Source of the DNA: Clostridium sp. CAG:921
Lineage (GTDB): Bacteria > Bacillota > Clostridia > TANB77 > CAG-465
DNA length: 15,040 nt
Reading direction: 5' to 3'
NCBI GenBank assembly: GCA_000433135.1
Contig: HF991976.1
Coordinates: 898 to 15,937, forward strand
Below the pieces are notes generated by a model, which saw nothing but the letters and a program-made list of their open reading frames with translations, had not been told where the DNA came from and made no database searches. This document shows, piece by piece, positions 7,813 through 14,367 of this stretch. Numbering within the stretch: the first letter of the stretch is position 1; every line of letters starts with the position of its first letter. Position numbers and translations under genes: made by a program.

Positions 7813-8116
7813 TTTTTTCTATTAATTCCTCTTTTTCAGCATCATTTTTTTTATAAATAGTCATAAGCTCTTGTTTCTCTTTTTCATCTTCACACCAATA
7901 TTTAAGATTTAACATTGCCAATATAGAAAAAGTTTCTCTTTGTAAATTTTGTTCATCTAAAGAAATTTTTAGATCTATATTTGGGCTATAATTCTGTAAT
8001 TTTTCTTTTTTAAATAACTCTCTTAATTTTTCAGGGATTTTAAACTTATACATATCTTCCATCAACTCTAAAATTTCATCCACTTCAGCATAAGCTTTAT
8101 ATAACTTGCTTTCCAC
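7799..8116 (-). CDS. small helical protein of unknown function, probably frameshifted near its end
   Basis: The uninterrupted frame encodes 105 aa, first gene of a four-gene unit. It is helical, with KAYAEVDEILELMEDMYKF (about 8-25), IPEKLRELFKKE, and a conserved-looking core SPNIDLKISLDEQNLQRETF followed by SILAMLNLKYWCEDE (about 44-78). I cannot give a family name, though similar small proteins seem common in uncharacterised Clostridia. The start is GTG at 8116: an in-frame TGA lies just upstream, GAGGTGG precedes it by 4 nt, and an ATG overlapping it opens a frame that stops after 15 codons. The last five residues (KIRLR) arise after an A6 run. In the alternative frame the protein continues another 48 residues to 7666 and abuts the 42-aa ORF. 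The promoter is at 8178-8206. Confidence 0.75.
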   Translation of the reverse strand: MESKLYKAYAEVDEILELMEDMYKFKIPEKLRELFKKEKLQNYSPNIDLKISLDEQNLQRETFSILAMLNLKYWCEDEKEKQELMTIYKKNDAEKEELIEKIRLR

Positions 8117-8177
8117 ATCTCCACCTCATTTTTTATGTTAAAATGTCATAACTTTTAATAACACTTCTACTTCGTAA

Positions 8178-8206
8178 ATTATATAATAAAACAAAAAAAT
8201 TGTCCA
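8178..8206 (-). promoter_or_regulatory. sigma-A promoter of the metalloprotease-like operon
   Basis: Minus-strand TGGACA (8201-8206), a 17-nt T-rich spacer and TATAAT (8178-8183). Transcription would start near 8171, about 55 nt before the GTG at 8116. A perfect 7-bp inverted repeat, ATATTTT-CAA-AAAATAT (8206-8222), touches the upstream edge of the -35 and could be an operator. Confidence 0.78.
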
Positions 8207-8336
8207 TATTTTCAAAAAATATCCCATGAAAATTTAATCTCTTAATGCATAACTAGATTTTCAAAATTTTAGGTAATAATAATAATAAATTTTTATTAAT
8301 TTTGTCATTATCATATTTTCACCAATTAAAATATAG

Positions 8337-8371
8337 AAAAAAAACTTAGAACCTTTCTTAAAGTCCTAAGT
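8337..8371 (-). terminator. Rho-independent terminator after ttcA
   Basis: On the minus strand ACTTAGGACTTT and the following AAAGGTTCTAAGT form a stem of about 12 bp with two G-U pairs and a 4-nt loop, directly followed by eight T. It lies about 80 nt after the ttcA stop and is the only clear terminator found between csoR and this point. Confidence 0.8.
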
Positions 8372-8451
8372 ATTTAACATATTATATTATACTATCTATA
8401 CCATACTGTACTATATTACATCATTTTCACATTTTAAAACATAATACAGCT

Positions 8452-9306
8452 TTAATCTTTTTTTAAATTTTTCTTATTTTTATCATAATCATCCATAAAA
8501 CTATGAACTTTTCCATCTTTTACGTATGATATAAGAGTATTAAGATTAACGTTTTTTGTACTACTATATATATTCATATCAACTTTATCATAAACACTTC
8601 TTAACTGTTTTAAAAGCTTTTTCATTTCCTCTCTTTTTGAGCCACCACCACCATTGTCACACATAGTGCAATGTTCAGTAAACCTACATGCACATTGTAT
8701 AAAATGTAAGTCATTTCTTTCTTTCCATTTTATAATATCTGCCTCTTTAACAAAATATAATGGCCTTATAAGCTGCATACCATCATGATATGTGCTATGT
8801 AGTTTTGGCATCATAGTCTGCATTTGAGCACCATATAGCATTCCCATAAGTATTGTTTCAACAACATCATCAAAATGATGTCCAAGTGCAATTTTATTGC
8901 ATCCAAGTTCTTTTGCTTTTCTATACAAATGTCCTCTTCTCATTCTAGCACAAATATAGCAAGGATGATCATCTATCTTTTCAACAGCTTCAAATATATT
9001 AGACTCAAATATAGTAATTGGAATATTTAAAAGCTTAGCATTATTTATTATCTTTTGTCTATTTATTTTATTATACCCAGGATCCATTACCAAAAATACA
9101 AGTTCAAAATTCATCTTTCTGTGTCTTTTTAGCTCTTGCATACATTTAGCAAGTAACATTGAATCCTTACCACCAGAAATACACACAGCTATCTTATCAC
9201 CATCTTGTATCATCTCAAACTCTCTTATTGCTTTTATAAATTTATTCCAAATTTTTTTCCTATAAGTCGTTACTATATCTTTTTCTATTTCTTCATACCT
9301 TTCCAT
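8452..9306 (-). CDS. ttcA: TtcA/TilS-family ATP-dependent tRNA thiolation protein
   Basis: 284-aa PP-loop ATPase. TtcA-type enzymes adenylate a tRNA base (C32 in the E. coli enzyme) and insert sulfur using an Fe-S cluster and sulfur supplied by a cysteine desulfurase. Seen: PP-loop CISGGKDS (42-49), HPCYIC (C116 and C119), GHHFDDVVET (142-151), RPLYFVKE (181-188) and QCACRFTEHCTMC (204-216). C116, C119 and one of C205/C207 match the three-Cys cluster pattern of TtcA, while C213 and C216 are extra. The Lys-rich tail is short. The ATG at 9306 has AAAGGAG upstream and overlaps the cysteine desulfurase end by 14 nt, so the two are translationally coupled and a direct sulfur relay is likely. The exact base modified is not certain because related PP-loop subfamilies share these motifs. 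Confidence 0.88.
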   Translation of the reverse strand: MERYEEIEKDIVTTYRKKIWNKFIKAIREFEMIQDGDKIAVCISGGKDSMLLAKCMQELKRHRKMNFELVFLVMDPGYNKINRQKIINNAKLLNIPITIFESNIFEAVEKIDDHPCYICARMRRGHLYRKAKELGCNKIALGHHFDDVVETILMGMLYGAQMQTMMPKLHSTYHDGMQLIRPLYFVKEADIIKWKERNDLHFIQCACRFTEHCTMCDNGGGGSKREEMKKLLKQLRSVYDKVDMNIYSSTKNVNLNTLISYVKDGKVHSFMDDYDKNKKNLKKD

Positions 9307-10462
9307 TTACTTCTCCTTTAATTTTGTCATAACAAATATCAAAAATATTTAAAAATGAATCTATTTCATCTTTACTTGTAAGGTGACTTAAACTTATTCT
9401 AAAAGCACCAAATGCTCTTTTTTTATCATGAAACATGCTATTTACTACTCTAGATGGCGTAGTTTGTACACTACATGCAGATTTTATTGACACACATACA
9501 CCATATTTTTCTAGTTTTTCTTTAAAGTTTATAGCTTTTATATTATCAATACTTATATTTAGTATATATGGATTTTCAGTATCTAGTGTATTAATCTTCA
9601 CATCTTTATATTTAGAAAAATAATTTCTTATAATTTCATTTAAATTTTTTACATATTCATATCTTTTAGTAAATTTATTAAATGTTATATCTAACGCCTT
9701 CTCAAGTGCACATATTTGACCAACTACAGGTGTTCCACTCCTATAAATAGTTGTGCTTGTCCCTCCATTTATAATTGGTTCTAGTACAATATCTTCTTTT
9801 TTTAGTAATGCTCCAAATCCATTTAACCCATTAAATTTGTGTGGTGCAAATGAAATTAAATCAACACCAGAAAAATTAAGTTTAACTTTTCCAACAGCCT
9901 GAGTTGCATCTACATGTAAAAAACAATTTTTGTAGTTACTTAGCAATTTTGAAATTTCTTCAATTTGTTCAACATTTCCAACTTCACTATCAACATAACA
10001 TATAGAAACAAGTATTGTATCAGCTCTTAGAAGTGATTTTAAATGTTCTATATCTATCTTTCCAAGACTTGTTATATTTACTAAATCAATTTCATATCCT
10101 TCTTCTTTTAAATATGTAAGTGGTGAACTAACTGATGAATGTTCTAAAAATGTGGAAATTATATGTTTTCCATTTTCCTTGTAACTTTTAGCAACGCCTT
10201 TTATAGCTAAGTTATTTGACTCACTAGCTCCAGATGTATAGATAATCTCCATATCACTATCTAAATTTGTATGTTGCTTTAACAAATTCATTATATTATC
10301 TGAAGATTCTTTTATTTTTTCATTTACTATTTTTCCTAGTGGATGTGTTGATGTTGGATTTGCAAAATACTTTAAAGTTGTATCACAAAAAGTATCTAAT
10401 ACTTCTTTATCAACAGGCGTATTTGCTGCATAATCTAAATATATATTTGTCATTTTTTCCAT
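9293..10462 (-). CDS. cysteine desulfurase, NifS/IscS family
   Basis: 389-aa PLP enzyme that removes sulfur from L-cysteine as a protein persulfide. Seen: N-terminal YLDYAANTPVD, TSGASESNNLAIKG (76-89), His in LEHSS (H108), HVDATQAVGK (D185, Q188) for the PLP ring, Lys in SFAPHKFNG (K209) for the Schiff base, RSGTPVVG (241-248), and catalytic Cys in SIKSACSVQTTPSRVV (C330). All key residues are present and the length is normal. The ATG at 10462 is supported by GTAGGTAG a few nt upstream; tcdA ends 8 nt before it. Lying between tcdA and ttcA, and overlapping ttcA, it probably feeds sulfur to tRNA thiolation. In E. coli the CsdA desulfurase interacts with TcdA (CsdL), which fits the tcdA side. 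Whether it also serves general Fe-S assembly cannot be told; no IscU/SufU-like gene is here. Confidence 0.93.
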   Translation of the reverse strand: MEKMTNIYLDYAANTPVDKEVLDTFCDTTLKYFANPTSTHPLGKIVNEKIKESSDNIMNLLKQHTNLDSDMEIIYTSGASESNNLAIKGVAKSYKENGKHIISTFLEHSSVSSPLTYLKEEGYEIDLVNITSLGKIDIEHLKSLLRADTILVSICYVDSEVGNVEQIEEISKLLSNYKNCFLHVDATQAVGKVKLNFSGVDLISFAPHKFNGLNGFGALLKKEDIVLEPIINGGTSTTIYRSGTPVVGQICALEKALDITFNKFTKRYEYVKNLNEIIRNYFSKYKDVKINTLDTENPYILNISIDNIKAINFKEKLEKYGVCVSIKSACSVQTTPSRVVNSMFHDKKRAFGAFRISLSHLTSKDEIDSFLNIFDICYDKIKGEVNGKV

Positions 10463-10470
10463 TTTACTAC

Positions 10471-11280
10471 CTACTTTTTAATTATATCAGTAACAACTTT
10501 TCCAGCTATCATAAGTCCTGCAACAGACGGAACAAATGATATGCTACCTGGAACTTGATTTTTAGTACTACATTTTCTTTTTGTACCAGGTGGACATATA
10601 CAATTTACTTTGCATGAACATTCTATATTCTGATCAAGTTTTATTGGTTCTTCTGTAGAGAAAATTACATTTACATTTTTTACGTTTCTTTTTCTAAGTT
10701 CTTTTCTTATTACTTTTGCAAGTGGACACACACTTGTTTTGTATATATCAGTGATTTGTAATTTTGATGGATCTAATTTATTTCCTGTTCCCATAGAAGA
10801 TATTACTGGTATATTTAAACTTTTACATCTTGTTATAATTTCTATTTTAGCCGTTACAGTATCAATAGCGTCAACTACATAATTAAGATCACTTGTTATT
10901 ATATCTTGATTATTACCAGGCATAAAAAACTCTTGATATATAGTAACATTTGCATTAGGATTTATTTCAAGTATCCTTTCTTTCATAACTTCAACTTTAT
11001 ACTTTCCAACAGTTTTTCTTGTTGCTATTATTTGTCTATTTAAATTAGTAAGGCAAACTTTATCATCGTCTATAAGTACAAAATTTCCAACTCCTGCTCT
11101 TACAAGTCCTTCGACTACAAAAGAACCAACTCCACCTATTCCAAATACAGCAACTTTTGAATTTTTTAGCTTATCTATACTATCTCTTCCTATTAAAAGT
11201 TCTGTTCTTGAGAACTGATTTAATTTATATGACTTTTTATCTTTGTTTACTTTTTTAACATTTAAACTAACTTTTTTCAT
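10471..11280 (-). CDS. tcdA: tRNA threonylcarbamoyladenosine dehydratase TcdA (ThiF/E1-like)
   Basis: 269-aa E1-like enzyme that uses ATP to cyclise t6A at position 37 of tRNAs into ct6A. Seen: SRTELLIG near the start, nucleotide-binding GIGGVGSFVVEGLVRAG (47-63), LIDDDKVCLTNLNRQ (69-83), DAIDT (138-142), SSMGTGNKLDP (161-171), the Cys-containing CPLAKVIRKELR (185-196), and a Cys-rich CSCKVNCICPPGTKRKC (221-237), then the family end GSISFVPSVAGLMIAG (245-260). The Cys-rich loop is usual for Firmicute members. The start at 11280 has AAAAGGA 8 nt upstream; a longer frame to 11334 would overlap copA by 40 nt and has no ribosome binding site. It begins 14 nt after the copA stop and ends 8 nt before the desulfurase. 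Confidence 0.93.
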   Translation of the reverse strand: MKKVSLNVKKVNKDKKSYKLNQFSRTELLIGRDSIDKLKNSKVAVFGIGGVGSFVVEGLVRAGVGNFVLIDDDKVCLTNLNRQIIATRKTVGKYKVEVMKERILEINPNANVTIYQEFFMPGNNQDIITSDLNYVVDAIDTVTAKIEIITRCKSLNIPVISSMGTGNKLDPSKLQITDIYKTSVCPLAKVIRKELRKRNVKNVNVIFSTEEPIKLDQNIECSCKVNCICPPGTKRKCSTKNQVPGSISFVPSVAGLMIAGKVVTDIIKK

Positions 11281-11294
11281 TTTTTCATTCCTTT

Positions 11295-13502
11295 TTACTT
11301 TATTTTTAATCTTAGAGCATTTAAAACAACACAAAAACTACTAATCGTCATAGCAAAAGCTGCTATCATTGGATTTAGCTCTACTCCAATAGGTTTTAAT
11401 ACTCCACATGCTATTGGTATCATACATACATTATACACAAAAGCCCAAAACAAATTTTGTTTTATATTTTTTACTGTTTTTTTACTTATTTCAATTAATT
11501 CAAGTATCTTTTCTATATTATCATTTATAAGTACAACGTTTGCACTATTAATAGCAATGTCCGTTCCATTTGAAACAGATACTCCAATATCTGCAGTTAC
11601 TAAACTAACACTATCATTAATTCCATCACCACACATCATAACATAACCGCTTTTTTTTAAATTTTTTATAGACTCGGCTTTTTGCTTTGGAGTAACGTTT
11701 GAAATAACATTTTTTATTCCAATTTCATTTGCAATAATACTAGCCGTTTTTTCATTATCACCTGTTATCATTACTACATCTATATTGCTTTTTTCTAATT
11801 TTTCAACTACAGTTTTGGCATTTTTCTTTACTTTATCTCTTAAGCCAATAATTCCTGCAACAACTCCATTTATACTAACAATAAGCACAGTATTTCCATT
11901 TAAAACAAGGCTTTCATAATCAATTAGCTTTTCTTTTTCTAATTTTATATCTTCTTTTTCATTGATAAGTTTTAAATTTCCAATTAAAACTTTTTTACTA
12001 GATTTCAAAGTTGCACTTATTCCATATCCTGGGATTGCTTTAAAATTTAAAGTTTCTTCTAAATTCATATTTTGAATAGTTGCTTTTTCAAGTATTGCCT
12101 TAGCTATTGGATGTTCAGAATTTTTTTCTACACTAGCTACAATATTAAACATTTTTTCTACGCTATATCCTTCGTAGCTATATATTTTAGAAACATCTAG
12201 TTTCCCAGTTGTTAAAGTTCCTGTTTTATCAAAACATACTGTTTTTACTTTATGAGCATTTTCCAAAGCTTCACTTGTTTTTACAAGTATTCCCTTCTTA
12301 CTTGCATTACCTGAAGCTATTACTATTGCAAGTGGCGTTGCAAGCCCTAAGCTACAAGGACAAGCAACTACTAAAACACTAACAAAAATATTTATTGCAA
12401 CAGCTAAACTATTAGAAATTACAAGCCAAATAGCAAAAGAAATTAGTGCTATTAGTAACGTAAATGGTACAAAGTATCCGCTTACTTTATCTGCTACCTT
12501 GGAAATAGGAGCTTTAGTAGAAGTGGCATTTGCAACTAATCTTACAATTTCAGATACCGTTGAATCTTTTCCTATTTTTTGTGCTACATAATTTATTTTA
12601 CCGTCATAATTTATACTACCTGCTATTACATTTTGTCCTATTTCTTTTTTTACTGGAGTACTTTCACCAGTTATAAAAGATTCATCTATATGAGTAAATC
12701 CCTCTACTATTTTTCCATCAACTGCTATTTTTTCTCCTGGTTTACATATAACAATATCACCCTTTTTAATTTCATCTAAGGTAACGGTAATTTCATTTCC
12801 ATCTTTTATAACGGTTGCATGATTTGGTGTGATAGTCATTAAATTTTTTAATGCTTCTTTTGTTCTTTCTTTATTTTTTCCCTCTACGTATTTTCCAAGC
12901 TTTATAAAGAAAATAACAATTGCAGCAGATTCAAAATATAAACTTTCTAAATAACTAGTATTACCAAGAAATATTTTTACAGTACCATAAATACTATATA
13001 TAAAACTTGCAAGTACCCCTATCATCACAAGTGTATCCATATTAGGAGTTTTATGAATTAAATTTTTATATCCATTTTTTAATATATCTTTTCCTAAAAA
13101 TATAACAAAACTTGTGAGTATTAAAAGTACCATAGCATAATTTTTAGGATATACTTCCATGCTAAGATATGGTATTTGTTTTAATCCTATCATATGTGAC
13201 ATTGATATATATAAAATTAGTATTGAAATAACACTTAAAACTACTAATTTTAATTTTTCTTTAATTTCATTTTTATCTTCGACTTTTAAATCATCAATTC
13301 CAAGTGATTCAAAACCTGCTTTTTTTATATATTCCTCTACATCTTCTAGTTTTAGTATATTTTCATCGTACTCTATATTTGCATTATTCATTACTAAATT
13401 TACACTTGCATTTATTCCATTTTGTTTGTTTAAATACTTTTCAAGACCAGAAGAGCATGCAGAACATGTCATTCCACCTATTTTTAAAAGTACTTTTTTC
13501 AT
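11295..13502 (-). CDS. copA: copper-exporting P1B-type ATPase CopA
   Basis: 735-aa membrane pump that exports Cu(I) using ATP. Domains in order: one N-terminal HMA domain with GMTCSAC (C13, C16); four membrane helices (about 86-200); the actuator domain with TGES (278-281); the transport motif CPC (381-383) in helix 6; the phosphorylation site DKTGTLT (D425); the ATP-binding HP (464-465); GDN and GDGIND (625-630); then VYN (689-691) and MTISS (718-722) in the last two helices. CPC together with YN and MxxSS is the Cu(I)-specific P1B-1 pattern. An unusual SVSL stands where many homologues have APAL after GDGIND. The start at 13502 has AAAGGAG upstream inside the end of copZ (gap 4 nt); the longer frame to 13532 would begin inside copZ upstream of that site. 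Confidence 0.96.
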   Translation of the reverse strand: MKKVLLKIGGMTCSACSSGLEKYLNKQNGINASVNLVMNNANIEYDENILKLEDVEEYIKKAGFESLGIDDLKVEDKNEIKEKLKLVVLSVISILILYISMSHMIGLKQIPYLSMEVYPKNYAMVLLILTSFVIFLGKDILKNGYKNLIHKTPNMDTLVMIGVLASFIYSIYGTVKIFLGNTSYLESLYFESAAIVIFFIKLGKYVEGKNKERTKEALKNLMTITPNHATVIKDGNEITVTLDEIKKGDIVICKPGEKIAVDGKIVEGFTHIDESFITGESTPVKKEIGQNVIAGSINYDGKINYVAQKIGKDSTVSEIVRLVANATSTKAPISKVADKVSGYFVPFTLLIALISFAIWLVISNSLAVAINIFVSVLVVACPCSLGLATPLAIVIASGNASKKGILVKTSEALENAHKVKTVCFDKTGTLTTGKLDVSKIYSYEGYSVEKMFNIVASVEKNSEHPIAKAILEKATIQNMNLEETLNFKAIPGYGISATLKSSKKVLIGNLKLINEKEDIKLEKEKLIDYESLVLNGNTVLIVSINGVVAGIIGLRDKVKKNAKTVVEKLEKSNIDVVMITGDNEKTASIIANEIGIKNVISNVTPKQKAESIKNLKKSGYVMMCGDGINDSVSLVTADIGVSVSNGTDIAINSANVVLINDNIEKILELIEISKKTVKNIKQNLFWAFVYNVCMIPIACGVLKPIGVELNPMIAAFAMTISSFCVVLNALRLKIK

Positions 13503-13506
13503 ATTG

Positions 13507-13713
13507 CTATTCTCCTTTAAATCCTGCATCATCTATTATATTTTTTATATTTGAAATATCTATTTTTGATTCATCATATATTACATTTGCTTCTTTTTTT
13601 TCAAAATCTACAACTGCTTCTTTAATTCCATCTACATTATTTAGCACTTTTTCAAGTCTTGTAGAACAACCTGTACAGTGCATTCCTGATATTTTTAATT
13701 TTAATTCTTTCAC
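13507..13713 (-). CDS. copZ: copper chaperone CopZ (HMA domain)
   Basis: 68-aa single HMA domain that carries Cu(I) in the cytoplasm and hands it to CopA. Seen: KISGMHCTGCSTRLEKVL, with the metal-binding CxxC at C13 and C16, and the usual beta-alpha-beta end DISNIKNIIDDAGFKG. The start is GTG at 13713, with GGAGG 7 nt upstream; an ATG at 13731 lies upstream of that site and would place it inside the coding sequence. It ends 4 nt before copA. The 138-bp gap to csoR contains no second CsoR-like operator, only a weak hairpin (GTTTA-N6-TAAAC near 13747-13762), so copZ and copA are probably read from the csoR promoter. Confidence 0.94.
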   Translation of the reverse strand: MKELKLKISGMHCTGCSTRLEKVLNNVDGIKEAVVDFEKKEANVIYDESKIDISNIKNIIDDAGFKGE

Positions 13714-13851
13714 TTTTATTCCTCCAATCATATCTCTAGCAATATAGTTTACGAAAATAAACTTTTTTACTACTCATACATTAATATTTTTTACAATTTG
13801 TTTTTATTTATTATATTTTTTATTACTACTTTATTTTTATCTATGTTATTT

Positions 13852-14163
13852 TTAACGCAACCTTTTAAAAAGTTCCATTACTTCATCTATTATTTCTAAA
13901 TTTCCTGCTTTTATTTGATTTAATACGCAACTTTTTATGTGGCTTTCCAATATTGAGTTTTCTAAACTTTCAATAGAGTTATTTATTGCAGACATTTGAG
14001 TCAGTACATCATCACAATATCTATCATTTTCTATCATTTGTTTAATTCCTCGTACTTGTCCTTCAATTATATTTAATCTTTTAATAATCTTTTTCTTTTC
14101 AATTTCACTTCTATGTGTGGACTTTGCACAATCTAGACACTCACTACATTTTTCATTTTTCAA
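13852..14163 (-). CDS. csoR: copper-sensing transcriptional repressor CsoR
   Basis: 103-aa all-helical repressor that leaves DNA when it binds Cu(I). Seen: RLNIIEGQVRGIKQMIEND (29-47) in the DNA-binding helix region, and the metal ligands C50 (RYCDDVL), H75 and C79 (SHIKSC). The spacing of 25 and 4 residues equals that of the C-H-C ligands in characterised CsoR. The N-terminus carries an extra Cys-rich CSECLDC (C6, C9, C12). The start is TTG at 14163, set by GGAGG 7 nt upstream. A longer frame from 14217 runs through the promoter and operator and cannot be the transcript's coding start. CsoR is expected to repress its own promoter and thereby the downstream copper genes. Confidence 0.94.
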   Translation of the reverse strand: MKNEKCSECLDCAKSTHRSEIEKKKIIKRLNIIEGQVRGIKQMIENDRYCDDVLTQMSAINNSIESLENSILESHIKSCVLNQIKAGNLEIIDEVMELFKRLR

Positions 14164-14188
14164 TTTTCTACCTCCATATCCAAAAATT

Positions 14189-14217
14189 ATTATATACCCT
14201 ATAGGGGTATATGTCAA
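14189..14217 (-). promoter_or_regulatory. consensus promoter of the csoR-copZ-copA unit
   Basis: Minus-strand perfect TTGACA (14212-14217) and perfect TATAAT (14189-14194), separated by 17 nt. The ribosome binding site of csoR follows within about 20 nt of the -10, so the leader is very short. The spacer is the CsoR operator. Confidence 0.92.
14194..14210. promoter_or_regulatory. CsoR operator within the promoter spacer
   Basis: ATACCC-TATAG-GGGTAT is an inverted repeat with a G/C tract flanked by AT, matching the TACCC...GGGTA type sites bound by characterised CsoR proteins. It overlaps the last base of the -10 and fills the spacer, so bound CsoR would block RNA polymerase. Confidence 0.88.
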
Positions 14218-14367
14218 TATTTAAGTAAAAAATTACAGAGTCATTAAGTCTTTATCAACATAATTTACTAAACCAATTATATTTTTTCAAATATATTTCT
14301 TTAGAATTTATATAATTTAAAATAATATTTGTAACACCTTTTTTCTTGTTATCACTAAAACAATATT
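14218..14367. other. 150-bp AT-rich gap between methyltransferase relic and csoR promoter
   Basis: No frame with a ribosome binding site, no hairpin with a T-run and no second operator were seen here. Confidence 0.4.

Larger units (their letters stand above)
8117..8451. other. 335-bp gap between ttcA and the metalloprotease-like operon
   Basis: It holds the ttcA terminator (8337-8371), the promoter at 8178-8206 with its flanking inverted repeat (8206-8222), and a looser near-palindrome at 8253-8272 (ctagattttcaaaattttag). The rest is simple AT-rich sequence such as the taa repeats near 8275-8290. I see no gene or RNA in it. Confidence 0.6.

Noticed and set aside
13159-13747. Two plus-strand frames of 131 and 147 codons over copA and copZ
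   Set aside because: Both are antisense shadows of strongly recognised genes and lack ribosome binding sites.
13714-13851. A second copper-regulated promoter between csoR and copZ
   Set aside because: No TACCC...GGGTA site and no convincing -35/-10 pair were found there.
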